64,000 nucleotides of DNA, from contig JAWHQI010000064.1 in assembly GCA_033032865.1 (NCBI GenBank), positions 7,812,001 through 7,876,000 on the forward strand, in the 5' to 3' direction. The notes beneath the pieces are model-generated. The model was not told the origin of the DNA, searched no databases, and saw nothing but the letters and a program-made list of their open reading frames with translations. Positions 1 to 10,959 of the stretch are shown here, piece by piece (the first letter of the stretch is position 1; the number at the start of each line of letters is the position of its first letter). Both the position numbers and the translations under genes were made by a program. This DNA is from Dactylorhiza incarnata. Its lineage: Eukaryota; Streptophyta; Magnoliopsida; Asparagales; Orchidaceae.

Positions 1-420
1 AGATAAAATATCAGTGGGGTATAGATGGATTTATACCTTAAAATATAAATCTAATGGTGCATTGGATCGATATAAGGCAATGCTTGTAGGGAAAAAATAC
101 ACTTAGATGTTTGGAATTTGCTATCAAGAAACATTTGCCCAGTTTCAAAATGAATACCGTAAGAATCATTCTCTCTTTTGCTGCTCAATTTGATTGGGAG
201 TTACATCAATTTCATGTAAAAACGTGTTTCTCCCTGGAGACATATAAGAAAAGGTCTAGATGGACATTCCAGCTGGTTACAACTCCACTAATGATGGAAG
301 TCAAGTGTGCAAACCAAAAAAAGGCCTTATATGTGTTAAAGCAGTCGCCTTGAGCATGGTTTGGAAGGTTCAGTAAGACATTGTTGTCTTTGGAATATAG
401 ACAGAGTCATGCAGATCACA
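1..420 (+). pseudogene. Copia element E, reverse transcriptase N-terminal fragment
   Basis: Translated in pieces, this stretch reads like the start of a Copia reverse transcriptase: an ARL/AQGY-like region, then QETFAP-like, then LHQFHVKTCF in place of [10 protein letters not shown], then a KALYVLKQSP version of KSLYGLKQSP. It is full of stops and frameshifts, so it is a dead copy. The frame breaks at 420 inside a QSHADHT-like segment. The same gene resumes at 3500 with the continuation LFFKHS, which shows that 421-3499 is a later insertion. Its 5' part lies outside the window. Confidence 0.8.
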
Positions 421-933
421 TGACGCAGGGGAATCTACAAATGACGGATACTTGATGCCCTAACCCTAAATGAGCGCAAACAATCATGCGACAAATGCGA
501 ATACAACTCCGGACCAACTGACCTAAAGATGTGAATGATTGCACACACACACTCTGATGAACTAATGATTGCACGCACACACTCTAATGAGAGGGAGGAG
601 TTGGCACCTCCCACTACGGGCTTCAACACATGCAGGCGTGACCGAGCGACTGATTTTCTGAAGTCGTAATACTCGATACCCCCTTATCCCTAACACATTC
701 ATAAATATAATGGAAATTAGGTTAAGAGCATTAGACGGCTCCAATTGGCCAAATGAATGACTTAACCTAATTTTCAAAATAGAACACTAAAAAATAAAAG
801 AAAATTACATAAAAATATGAAAATTTTCGAGCTCGTTGCAAACACGGTCACCAATCACCAATCATTCGTCCGATGATCCAAAAATAATCTCGACCTGATA
901 ACTCCTCAAATGGTGTACGATCGATCTCCATCA
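421..933 (-). repeat. Left LTR (3' LTR) of the 421-3494 element, internally deleted
   Basis: It starts TGACGC and ends CTCCATCA. It aligns with both ends of the right repeat (gaatctacaa...gatgccctaaccctaaatga and gagggaggag...cacctcc onward). It lacks about 740 bp that are present in the right copy between about 2390 and 3160. Confidence 0.65.
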
Positions 934-1227
934 ATCTCCCTGGATCAGAAGCATTCATCCCCGAATAATGGAGATTGTCATGCTGCAGGCCATGCAAGAA
1001 TGAAAATAGTTGCATGAACTTTGACGTCTCAAATCTCATAACTCTCGGTATTTGTAGTGTTCACAAAAGGTTCTCCTACTGAAGCTGCCTAGGGTCCCAT
1101 GGACGAAGTATACCGCTGAATACGTGAAGGATAAGGCTGCAATGGAGGATGGAGTTACATTAAAGGCTATAATAGAGGTGAGAGCTTGATTTGAATGGGA
1201 ATACTGAAGGCCCCCAAAACTAAGTGG

Positions 1228-1944
1228 TTACATATCTAGAATCAAATATGCTACATTGAATACATGATGATTAACTATATTTCTAGGGATATCAAGCTTA
1301 AATTTTTTTGACTCAAACTCTCTCATGACAGTGTTTGGACTTATTCTCCTAACACTTAAATTCATGGATGTCCCCAATGGGAACCTATCAAATAATGTGT
1401 TAATCGTCACCCAATCACTTTTCTTGAATATTTGCACTCTTATGTGATTACCAACACAAGTTTTAAAATGTTCATTATTTAATATAACTTTACGTCGGAA
1501 TATGACATGCAAACCAGACAACATATACACATGATAAATGATGAACCCAACATACTCACTAATTGCAAACACTACATAGCGGTGGAAGTCCATAAAGATT
1601 GGTGGTTTATCCAGTGATATCTTTGGCGGGGTGTATAAATACTCATTGAGTGTGTGACAAACACACAAATGATTACATGAGTAGTCGATACAAAGATATG
1701 AGTTCATGATGTGCCAAGTATCTCTCAGGGGATGTGACTCATCAGGTGGCTCACCAAGTATTAAATAGAGAAACTCATCACATATGCGACATACACCCAA
1801 AGTGATGCCAATGACATTGACACCATGGTGTAACTTTGTAATATGTTGACTATTTACGAAAGGGAAAGGCTTGTCAGGGGGCTCTCCAGGAGGTATATAA
1901 AAAAAATCATCGCGACTGCGATGATCACTCACACGAACATCCAA
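1228..1944 (-). pseudogene. Frame with PPGEPPD repeats, non-autonomous LTR element
   Basis: This 238-codon minus-strand frame has no recognised domain. Near its start it reads RDDFFYIPPGEPPDKP, then CDEFLYLILGEPPDES, then NEYLYTPPKISLDKPP: three diverged copies of a unit spaced about 55-60 residues apart. The same unit (for example CDEFYYTPPGEPPDEP) recurs in the 562-codon frame at 21399-23087. I see no retroviral enzyme motif. A further frame at 1984-2187 (minus) resembles an upstream part of the same protein (SLFEEPKFIYTRPHR, compare PLYEETESLYARPPP), so a frameshift probably split one original ORF. Function unknown. Confidence 0.5.
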
Positions 1945-1983
1945 GACATTCGCTCTAGGGAAAATGTTTCCTCGAAATGATGA

Positions 1984-2187
1984 TTATCGTAGTTGTCGCT
2001 CTCCCATAATTAAATCCTGTTGAGGGGTCAACATGATCTTTATGAGCGATAAGTCGGGGACGAGGATAATCATCAAAATAATATGAAGACTTCCGGAAGA
2101 AACTCTATGGGGCCGAGTATAGATAAATTTGGGTTCCTCAAATAGAGAAGATGAATGACGATGATACCTAGCCATAAATGAACCCAT
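1984..2187 (-). pseudogene. Upstream fragment of the PPGEPPD-type ORF
   Basis: This 67-codon minus-strand frame lies directly downstream of the primer site at 2228-2240. SSSLFEEPKFIYTRPHR resembles the segment with SPLYEETESLYARPPP in the frame at 21399. It is followed by the frame at 1228-1944, as expected for one broken ORF. No enzyme motif is visible. Confidence 0.4.
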
Positions 2188-2227
2188 TGACTCTACAATT
2201 GTGTATCAAAATAAAGCCCGAACCTAG

Positions 2228-2240
2228 TGCTCTGATACCA
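2228..2240 (-). other. Primer-binding site, initiator-Met tRNA type
   Basis: The + strand reads tgctctgatacca, the reverse complement of TGGTATCAGAGCA. It directly adjoins the right LTR and fixes the element's orientation as minus. Confidence 0.75.
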
Positions 2241-3494
2241 ACTTACACACGTCGAATCTACAAGTGATGGATGCCCGATGCCCTAACCCTAAATGAATTT
2301 CAAACAATCATGCAACAAATGTGAAAAGAACTATGAACCAACTGAACTAAAGATGTGAATGATTGCATGTATATTATATGCACTTCGATGAACTAACGAT
2401 GGCCTAACAATGGCTAACCCTAAACCCCAATGCTATGCACATGAGTCACCATCTAAACAATTTCCACATGCAACTAATTAAACAACAAGATTTAAAACTC
2501 GCACATTAGATCACATTTAAGCACAAACATTCGAATTAGACAAGCAAATGACGATTGCAAATTAATTATGAATGCACATGAATTCAAAATACACGGTTGA
2601 ATAAGAGATGCATGTCTACGAAAAGCGAAATCATCAAATTATATTGGAGCAAAATATTACTAGCAATAAGTGAATATTCGTACAATGCGGGAGATGAAAC
2701 AAAAAGTAAAATCTCACCAAGTAATTAGTATCAGTGGTGGAGGGGATGGTCGGGGCGACTGTGGCTTCCCCGAGTGGAGAATGCTGTTATGAGCGACGGT
2801 CAGTGGAAGAACGGGCTCGACTAGAGGTGGGGTGACCCTGAGGTGGGACTCAATTAGAGGGTATAGGGGCTGGACAGGTCGAGTGTGTTAGGGGAGGGTT
2901 GTTGGCTGTATGGAGGAGCTGGAATGGGAAGCTGCCAGGCGGGGGTGGTTGACAGAAGTTGGGAAAAGGGAGAGGGTTGCTGGAGGTTTCTGTTTGGGGG
3001 ATGGTATTGTGCTGGAAGGGCATACACTGGAGAAAAGGGGCTGGAAGGGGGACTCGAGTTAGGGGAGTGATCGAGCGGCTGGCAGATGGATCTGTTTGTG
3101 GAAACCGGCTAGAGATGGATCCACCGCGCCGATGGTGAATCCCGTTGTCGGCACCGAAAGAGGGAGGAGTCGGCACCTCCTGTTGCAGGCTTCGACACCT
3201 GCAGGTGTGATCGAGCGATTGATTTTCTGAAGCCGTAGTACTCAATACCCCCCATAGCCTTAACACACAGAAAGATAGTGAAAATTTGGTTAAGTTCATT
3301 CGACGGCTGGAATCGTCCGAACAAATGGCTTAACCTAATTTTCAAAATAGATCTCGGAAAAATACAAGAAAAATATATAAAAATATGAAAATTCGAGCCC
3401 GTCGTTATCACAGCCATCGATCATCCGCCCGACGATCCAAAAAAAGTCTTGACCAGATAACTCTTCAAATGGTGTGCGATTGATCTCTCCATCA
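2241..3494 (-). repeat. Right LTR (5' LTR) of the 421-3494 element
   Basis: About 1.25 kb, from the primer site to the CTCCATCA end that precedes the tcaca duplication. Its outer parts match the left LTR. The extra middle, 2390-3160, includes a G-rich stretch (2735-3110) that is either an insertion here or sequence lost from the left copy. Short frames in it are not credible genes. Confidence 0.65.
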
Positions 3495-3499
3495 TCACA

Positions 3500-4409
3500 C
3501 CCTTTTCTTTAAGCATTCACAGGAAGGTAAACTCATTATGTTACGTGTGTTGTTGATGACATCATTATATCTGGGAATGATTGGGCAGAAAACCAACTGC
3601 CAAAGGAAAAGTTAACAACATAATTTTGAACTATATGACCTAGGAAGACTCAAATATTTCCTTGGGATTAAAGTTACCTACTCAAAGGATGAGATTTTTA
3701 TATCTCAATGGAAATATGTCCTTGACTTACTCAAGGGGACATGAAAGTTAGGTGTAAGGGCACGTCAATGAGCCAAGTCACAAGATGGAAAGTGATGAAA
3801 AGAGCCCTAAAGTAAATAATGGCCAATATCAAGGATTAGTTGGAAAGCTAATATATCTCGCACACACTAGACCCGACTTATGTGGTTAGTGTTAGTCATT
3901 TTATTCATGGCCCAAGGGCCAGACACTTGCCGGCAATAGACAAGATCTTAAAATATCTTAAAAGTGCCCTTGGAAGAAGATTATTATTCAAGAAAGGTCA
4001 AAGTTTATCTATGGAAAAGTACACACGTAAAAATCTATCTATGGAAGAGTATACAGATACCGATTGTAGAGGATCCCTTATTGATAGAAGATCAACATAT
4101 GGTTATTGTACCTTCTTGGGTGGCAACTTAGTTGCATGGAGAGGCTAGACGCAAAGCGTGGCAGCTCGATCGAGTGCAAAAGTTGAGTTTACAATTGACA
4201 CAAGGAATATGTGAGTTACTATGGATGAAAATTTAATTGGATGATTTAAAAATTAAATATGAAGCCCCTATGAGGTTATTATGTGACCATTGCACATGTT
4301 TTTTCCGAACTTCAAATTGTTGATGTTCTTACTAAAGGCTAACCACAAAGATTTCATGATCTTACTTGCAAGCTGGGAATGATGAATATTCATTCTCCAG
4401 CTTAAGGGG
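3500..4409 (+). pseudogene. Copia element E, RT C-terminus and RNase H remnant
   Basis: This is the continuation of the reverse transcriptase broken at 420. Visible in pieces are LRYFLGIKV-like, ISQWKYVLDLL, a KLIYLAHTRPD-like block, SHFIHGPRARHLPAIDKILKYLKSALGR (RNase H connection) and DTDCRGSLIDRRSTYGYCTFLGGNLVAWRG (start of RNase H). The active-site block appears as TDTDCRGS in place of TDADWAGS. Many frameshifts are present. It ends in a purine-rich tract (cagcttaagggga) just before a probable 3' LTR beginning at 4410. Confidence 0.8.
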
Positions 4410-4585
4410 AGTGCTGTAATATTGTAATGTTTATTATTTATTTTATTATTTCCTTTTAAGATAGGGGCAATGACGACAAATGATCCATATCGTCGAGTCC
4501 ACTATGGTGGGATAAAGGCTTGGGTGTTGTTGTATTTCCTTTTATGCCCTTAAGGCTTCCAATTGTATCAATATACCTTAATATT
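4410..4585 (+). repeat. Partial 3' LTR of Copia E
   Basis: It begins TGCTGTAATATTG directly after the polypurine tract. It is interrupted by a 75-bp LINE tail (4459-4533) and then cut by Copia F at 4586. The distal end of this LTR was not recovered on the other side of F. Confidence 0.5.
4459..4533 (+). mobile_element. 75-bp RTE LINE 3' tail insertion
   Basis: It matches the 3' ends of the two RTE-type LINEs in this window (compare 39823-39896 and the complement of 11945-12020): ...gatccatat...gtccactatggtgggataaaggcttg...gttgttg. It is flanked by an 11-bp duplication, atttcctttta, at 4448-4458 and 4534-4544, the mark of target-primed insertion of a very short cDNA. Confidence 0.75.
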
Positions 4586-4777
4586 TGAAAAACATTTGTC
4601 CAACAAGACATAATAATTTTATTACTTACATGCACCTAAATGTATGTACACATATTTATAGTTGTGAATAGTGATAACTTAACTCCAATCTACAATGTGG
4701 GATTACGCTATACAAGATGCTCGTAGTGGGCCATATAAGTGTGTCTTTGCATTGGCTTTATATACTCTTTTATATTC
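4586..4777 (-). repeat. Left LTR of Copia F
   Basis: It begins TGAAAAACATTTGTCCAACAAG and shares tccaacaagac, taataattttattact and atatttatagttg with 11566-11712. It ends before the cytosine-rich polypurine complement at about 4778. Confidence 0.7.
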
Positions 4778-4995
4778 CCCCGCAAGCTGGAATATACAGA
4801 CCGTGGACTCCACGCTTGGAAAATAATTGACGATAAATTGAGCGAGACAAAGCCTTTGTGAAGACATTTGAGATTTAATCAGCAGTGAGAACATGTCAAA
4901 GATCAATTTTGTGGAGTTCAACTTTTTCTCTGATGATGTGATAATCTACTTCAATATGCTTGATTCGTTTATGGAAAATTGAATTTCGGCGATAC

Positions 4996-5733
4996 CTATG
5001 TTATCAAGGCGCGCGCCTGGGTGCGCCTGAGGCGTCGGGCGCACCAGGCGCACCGGCCATTGCCTTTGCAAGGCAAAGGCGGGCGAGGTGCCCTAGGCGC
5101 ACCCAGGCGAGGTGCCTCAGGCGCGCGCCTTACCAACTCCCAGGCGCACCAAAGGCGCGCCTGGGCTTTTCAAGCTGTTTTCTTCAACCTGTTTTTTTGG
5201 GAGGGGGCAAAAACATGATCTCAGACGCACCCGAGGCACACCTAGGCTCACTTGGGCAACCAATTCACCGATTTTCAGTGAATTGAGTGCCCAATTAACT
5301 GAAAATCAGCGAATTGGGTGCCTAATTCACTGAAAATCAGCGAATTGGCCTAATTCGCTAATTTTCAGTGAATTGATTGCCCAATTCATTGAAAGTATCC
5401 AATTCGCTGATTTTTAGTGAACTGAGCACCAAATTCGCTGATTTTCAGTGAATTGGGCACCCAGTTCGCTGATTTTCAGTGAACTGGGCACCCAATTCGC
5501 TGTTTTTTCCGTGATCTGGACACCAAATTCGTTGATTTTCAGTGAACTGGGCACCCAATTCATTGATTTTCAGTGAATTGGGTGCCCAATTCGCTGATTT
5601 TCAGTGAATTGGGTGCCCAATTCATTTTTGCACCTTACGTGTCTTAGGCGCGCGCCTCTGCCTTGCGCCTAGGCTACATGACCCCTTTGCGCCTCGATGC
5701 ACCTCGGTTCGCTTTGCGCCTTTGATAACTTAG
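4996..5733 (+). mobile_element. hAT-like MITE, GC-rich ends, with tandem palindromes
   Basis: The ends are inverted: CTATGTTATCAAGGCGC at the left and, in complement, CTAAGTTATCAAAGGCGC at the right. The flanks are ggcgatac (4988-4995) and ggtgatat (5734-5741), an 8-bp duplication with two C/T differences, which fits hAT. The outer 200 bp are extremely rich in GCGCC. The middle (about 5260-5630) is a tandem array of ccaattcgctgattttcagtgaattgg-type units in alternating orientation. It carries no transposase. It interrupts the decayed Copia F. Confidence 0.7.
5260..5632. repeat. Tandem self-complementary array inside the MITE
   Basis: About a dozen units of roughly 29 bp are built around gctgattttcagtgaattggg or its complement, so most neighbouring units can pair with each other. 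The units are diverged. No promoter or gene is apparent in it. Confidence 0.7.
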
Positions 5734-5741
5734 GGTGATAT

Positions 5742-6284
5742 GAAGAGCAACTTGACTATTGCAGTAGAGGATTGCAGGAGAGGTAAGATAAACATTAATA
5801 TCTGTAAGAAGACTCTCTAGCCAAGTGACTTCAGAAACAATATAGGTTATCGAATGATATTCAGCTTCAACAGATCAACGTGTTACAACCATTTGCTTCT
5901 TGCTCCACCAAGTGACTAGGTACCCACCAAAATACATGCAATATCCGCTTGTAGACCGACGATCATCGATGGAGCCTGCATAATCCACATAAGAATAGCC
6001 AATCAATGCGAAGGAAGAGGAGGGGTCCTCGACTCAGAGCGTTCTTTAGATACTAAAGGACCTACTCGACTGCGTAAAGGTGGGATGCCCAAGGAGTATG
6101 CATGTACCGACTAACCACTCCTACAACGAATGAGATATCAGATTGAGTTACAGTCAGATAGATAAGCTTGCCGACTAGACAACAGTAATACTCCGGATTA
6201 GGTAGAAAATGATCAGAGTCGGAATCGTGAGCATAAAGCTTGTAGTTTGCATCCATGGGTGTGTCAACTGGCTTATAACCCAAG
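5742..6284 (-). pseudogene. Copia F reverse transcriptase C-terminal part
   Basis: On the minus strand the codons read GYKPVDTPMDANYKL, then YYCCLVGKLIYLTVTQSDISFVVGVVSRYMHTPWASHL, a typical Copia RT-to-RNase H connection (PVDTPM..., YRRLVGKLIYLTVTRPDIS). It continues from the RT fragment at 9753-10240 across the solo LTR. RNase H pieces (an SGGYLVTWWSKKQMVV-like remnant) follow toward 5750. Frames are broken. Confidence 0.7.
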
Positions 6285-7799
6285 TGTAAGACCCCCCTCC
6301 TGAAATAGGAACGCAAGTGGGGTCTTATCGCATGACGCATACTGTGACCAAACCGCATGATCAAAGTTGCTAACGGGAGAGAGTAGAGATGGCCGTCTCA
6401 CTCTCCCCCCCATTATACACCTCAACCACCCGTTCCGAGCACAGTGCTAAGCGAATAACTAAACATCATCTAGTCAAGCGTTTAAATGCGGAAGAAAATA
6501 AAAACAGTACCATAGAGTAATCAACCTGAAAGGGACATTGCATGAAAGGGACAATCCAAAATAGATTCGGGGCTACTGCCCACAACGGATTGTACAGTTC
6601 AAAATAGATCTGGGGCTACTACCCACAACGGATCGTGCAGTCCAAGAGTACATGCAAATAAACTACACTACTCTAGCAACCTCTGGGCGGAAGACCGTAG
6701 TCGCCACCTCTTACCATGCGACAAGTCATGCTTCGAGAGCTTTGTCTGCGCCATCGGGATCTCCGCCTCAGTCAAATAGACTGAGTAGTCTTCCCTCTCC
6801 CCTCAAGCCCATACGCCTAAAGGAAATATCACGCTGCAGAAAATGTCAGATAGTATATGCAATACTAATAGACGTATAAGACTAATAAGCTTGGTAATTA
6901 ATAGAATGTGTAACTATTAGTACATGTATAACAAAGTAAATATTCATTTTATATTCTACTATTTCGAACCTAGCTGTTTCCACGCTCACACACCCAACGA
7001 TGTCAACCACTAATATTAAGGAAAACTACCAAACCATCATCATTTTCATATTAAAATTCACAAACATACTATGTCGACATAGAATAACAAACACAACGCC
7101 GACACCCAAATGTAATCGAGTGCAAACTAACGACCGAGATCTCTTATTCGTGAGGTAGCTAATCCTACAGGCACCACCGTCGTGACCAAACGGTGGCAGT
7201 GGCCATTTCTTGTTACTTTTAGGATATTTAAGCACAATTATCCCTAGACCTCACGTATGTCTATCCGAGCCCGTACTAATTCTTCGTCTCACTGGCGGTA
7301 TATCTCAACAAAACCAAGGTCTAGCTCATATTGAACTCTAGGTGGCTAACACCTATAACAACAATTAATAAGCTAGGGCACACACTGTCGTTCCGATATG
7401 ACATTATCCATGAGTCACTGCCCTAACCCTCCAGAATGTGCTGTCTGGCAGGGTCAGTCGATCCGCCACAACATTCACATGCGTTATTATCATCACACTG
7501 GTAGAGTACACTACAATTCATTACCAACTAGGGGAGAGGATCAACCCGCTAATATACCCACTCAAGAGAACTAGACGTATTCACATCTGCCAACTATAAC
7601 CATATTATTATGTTACGTATACACATCTTGATTTAAGTACGACAAACACATTGATTTAGGTATACTAACAATTTTCCATATCTAAACAAGGATTTGAAAC
7701 TATCCGCCTCATATACACCATTTGTTGGCAAAATCGGCAAAAGTCCAAACTATGTAGACAAAAGACTTCGACTACGTTTCCACTTCAAGTCTCCACCGT

Positions 7800-8090
7800 A
7801 AGCTTCACCGTTGATTTCCATTGCACAATTCACCATTGACTTCCATCGCACGATTCACCATTGATTTCCATCGCACGATTCACCATTGATTTCCATCGCA
7901 CGATTCACCGTTGATTTCCATCACACAATTCACCATTAATTTCCATCGCATGATTCTTCGTTGTTTTCAACCGCGCGATTCACCATTGATTCCACCACGC
8001 AATTCACCGTTATTTTCGACCGCGCGATTCACTGTTGATTCCATCTCACGATTCATCGTTAATTTCGGCCACACGATTTAACATTAAAGA
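7800..8090. repeat. 25-bp tandem repeat array in the solo LTR
   Basis: About eleven diverged units of the type caccattgatttccatcgcacgatt are present. Unit sequence drifts along the array (gttgatttccatc, ttattttcgacc, gttaatttcggcc). Confidence 0.8.
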
Positions 8091-9039
8091 CGACCATTAA
8101 TGTCACGCCTCGAGACTCACGGAGAGGGGCCGTAAAGGCCCGCCCGATGTGATCCACGGCCACCCCGAGCACGACTAAGCTCGGGTGTTCGTGGGTCGCC
8201 AGAAAAATGAGGCATTTGCGGAGAGCCTCTAACAATTAAGAACCTACGATCTAAACTCGAAAGGAGTCAAGGAAGTACTCACATGATGTCCAAGCAAGCT
8301 TCCCGATCGCCGCAGAGGCGACATTTGTGCGTCACTCCTTTCCATGACTGAATCTCGCCGGATCGGATCACGTCGGCCGTTTTCGGATCTTGTCGAAGCT
8401 TGGGTAGGGGATTTCAGCCTTTTGGAGGTTGTATGGTGGAGATAGGGTTGTTGTTGAAGATGGTTGGCACTTGGAGTGCGTTGTCGGTTTGCTTGGAGAG
8501 GAGTCGAGTAGGGCTTTTGAGATGGAGCTCGGCTTACCTTGGAGCTCGACTTGGAGTGGTCGGCTTGCTTGGGAACTCGCCGGAGAGGAGGTTGCCAGAG
8601 GAGTCGGGTTGGAGGAGGGCCGTCGGGTAGGGCCTGTGGTGAAGCTGCTCGGTTTGGAGAAGAGCTCGCCAGCTGGAGAAGGGAAGAAGGTGGTCGGCTG
8701 GAGGAGAACTTCACCGGAGCTTGTTGGAGAGGAGGGGGCTTCAATTTGGAGTGGTCGGGTTGCAAGGGGAAGATAAAGGCTGCTGGGAGGAGGTAAGTTT
8801 CTTAACCTAATATATATATATATATACTATATAAAAATAATTAGGTTTAGGAAGGAGGGAAGTGGTTAACTCTTCCCTCATTCCTTTCGGACCTTTGTAA
8901 ATTGCTCTATGGGTCTCATAATTTATCTCAGACGGGCTCGTTATGACCGTTTCGTCGATACACACCCACCAGAACGATCTGAGGTCAATTCCAAATTTGT
9001 TTGCTCATTTTATGCTTCCCGGAGCCTTTACGACCCAAT

Positions 9040-9610
9040 TTGGCTTGATTGTCGAAAACCCTTCTGTCTATGTCGGAATCACATGCGGACGACTCCGTTG
9101 GACTCGTATTGTCGTTACGAGTCTAACGAAACCAACTGAGGTCATTTGCTCAATTTCACCCTTTGGGTAATTACGTTACTTAAAACTGCGTCCGCACGTG
9201 AAATTCTCTGATATCGGAATTGAACACAAACGATTCCGTTGGACTCATATAGTCTTTGCGCCCTTGCGGGTCTAACAAAACCAACTGAGATCGATTCTGA
9301 GGTTGTTTACTCATTTTGGGTAAACACGTTACTTAAAAATTGCGTTTGCACGTCAAATTCTTCGATAATCATCAGAATTGAGCGCGGACGATTCTTTTGG
9401 ACTCGTATAAACTTTAAGACTCCAACGAAACCAACTTAGATCGATTTTGAGGTCATTTGCTCAATTTCACTTTTTTTCGGTAATCACGATACTTAAAACT
9501 GAGTTCGCACATTAAATTCTCCGATACTCATCGGAATTGAGCGTGGATTATTCCGTTGGACTCGTATAGACTTTTCAAGTCTATCGAAACCAATTGAGGT
9601 CGATTTAGAG
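9040..9610. repeat. Four tandem units of about 150 bp in the solo LTR
   Basis: The block attccgttggactcgta...cgaaaccaact-gaggtcgatttgaggt...ttgctcaatttcac...taatcac-ttacttaaaactgcg recurs at about 9080, 9230, 9380 and 9550. Each unit also carries a gaattgagcg-cgga motif. Confidence 0.75.
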
Positions 9611-9752
9611 GTTGTTTCTTACCTCATGAGAGACCGGTAAGTTCAGGTCATAGTCGAGTAATGAGTCACTCAGACTTGACTAGACCGCCCATCGCGAGTA
9701 AATTGAGCTGGCTATATTCCTAGATAATATAATTGAAAAGTGGGATGTTACA

Positions 9753-10958
9753 CAAAGTATCTGGCATCATATAAAGGATCTATGCAGTACTTTCATTAAG
9801 ACAAAAACGCCCATCTTGTCGGTGAGCCACCTTAATACCTAAGAAATAACGGAGTCACTCCAAATCTTTGGTATGAAAGTGAGATGTCAAGTGCTTCTTG
9901 ATCATAGAGATACCATTCAAATCATCGCTCGTGATGATAATATCATCAACATACACAAGGATCATAGTACCTTTCTTGACGTCGATTTGTAAATATGGAG
10001 AAGTCCGCTGAGCATCGAGTGAAGCTAAAAGCGTGAACAATCTGACTAAAATTGTCAAACCATGCTCGAGGAGATTGCTTTAGGCCATAGATTGATTTCC
10101 TGGGGCGCCTGACAAGAGATTCCCCCGGTATCATATCCAGGAGGTTGCTGCATATAGACCGTCTCCGTTAGATTGCCACTAAGGATTGCATTTTTGATAT
10201 CAAGTTGATGCAACTGCCAATGACGATGGGTTGCCAAGGAGAGATCAACACCACCACGACATTAAGCTTAGGTACCTGAGACAACATTTCTTCATAGTCA
10301 ATGTCATATGGTTGAGTAAAACTGTGAGCCAGAAGACGCACTTTGTGGCGCTCAACCGACCTATCAGGACGATGTTTAAAAGTGAATACCTATTTATATC
10401 CCAATTGAGAATGTTCAGGAGGAAGGGAAATATGGGCCATCGTCATTGCTATGCCAACTGTTTCCTTTTGAGCCCTTTGGTTCGCTAAGTCTAGAGTAGG
10501 AGGCTGATGTTGAATCCAGGCTTCGATGATGGTTTTATATTCCAACACAAATGGCGTCACCATCAAAACTAGGTTCAACAGTCTGGAGGTCCCAAAATAG
10601 ATTGAACAGGTGTTGAAGACGTAAGTTCATCCCACATAGCCTTTTGCAGTTTCCTTGTGCATAGTCATTCGATATGTCTCATTGTCCATAGAGTTTAGTA
10701 TTCTAGAGTAAACTCGACCATCTTCCCAAAGTCATTACTCGACGGGCTCAATTGGGGGTCTCAAGTCAGATGATGCAGAGGACCCTTATTCTTTTGGCAC
10801 ACCGAGTGGACCCACTTAACCAAGTTTTTCTTCACAATGAGAGAGATAGTGGTGATTTTCAACTCATCTTGGACTTCATAGATGGGAGATGGAGCGAGGG
10901 TGACCAGAGTGGTTGATGAGGCTGAAGCAACATTTATCTCCATCTTACAAATATACAC
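9753..10958 (-). pseudogene. Copia F gag and reverse transcriptase N-terminal remnants
   Basis: Gag at 10958-10390 (minus) reads DELKITTISLIVKKNLVKWVHSV and later EAWIQHQPPTLDLANQRAQKETVGIAM, matching the UBN2-type gag of element B (ETWIQHQSPTVDLAAQRAQKDVAIV). RT at 10240-9758 reads [28 protein letters not shown], a [18 protein letters not shown] block, then MILVYVDDIIITSDD, keeping the YVDD catalytic motif. Nothing between the two matches protease or integrase, so about 2 kb is missing. Stops and frameshifts are frequent. Confidence 0.7.
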
Positions 10959-10959
10959 A

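Larger units (their letters stand above)
421..3494 (-). mobile_element. Non-autonomous LTR retrotransposon (PPGEPPD family), inserted in Copia E
   Basis: The element is flanked by a perfect 5-bp target duplication, tcaca (416-420 and 3495-3499), and splits the Copia E reverse transcriptase. It begins TG and ends CA. The two ends share direct repeats (421-933 and 2241-3494). The complement of an initiator-Met tRNA primer site, tgctctgatacca, sits just left of the right repeat, so the element reads on the minus strand. No reverse transcriptase or integrase is visible. Instead there are minus-strand frames with a recurring FFYIPPGEPPD-type motif, shared with the gypsy-derived element at 19378-25580. 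It is probably a deletion derivative mobilised by a related autonomous gypsy element. Confidence 0.75.
6285..9752 (-). mobile_element. Long solo LTR (about 3.5 kb), gypsy-type
   Basis: The segment runs from TGTAAGACCCC to GGGATGTTACA, so it has TG...CA ends on either strand. The flanks are ccaag (6280-6284) and caaag (9753-9757), a 5-bp duplication with one change. It splits the Copia F RT cleanly. The complement begins TGTAACATCCCAC, a start common in plant gypsy LTRs, which suggests minus orientation. It contains no coding domain. Within it are a 25-bp tandem array (7800-8090), a (TA)n run (8810-8830) and four copies of a unit of about 150 bp (9040-9600). The 173-codon frame at 8244-8765 (minus) is proline/serine-rich and not credible as a gene. 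Confidence 0.6.

Noticed and set aside
8244..8765. 173-codon minus-strand frame
   Set aside because: Pro/Ser/Arg-rich composition inside a solo LTR, overlapped by long frames on the other strand; no motif.
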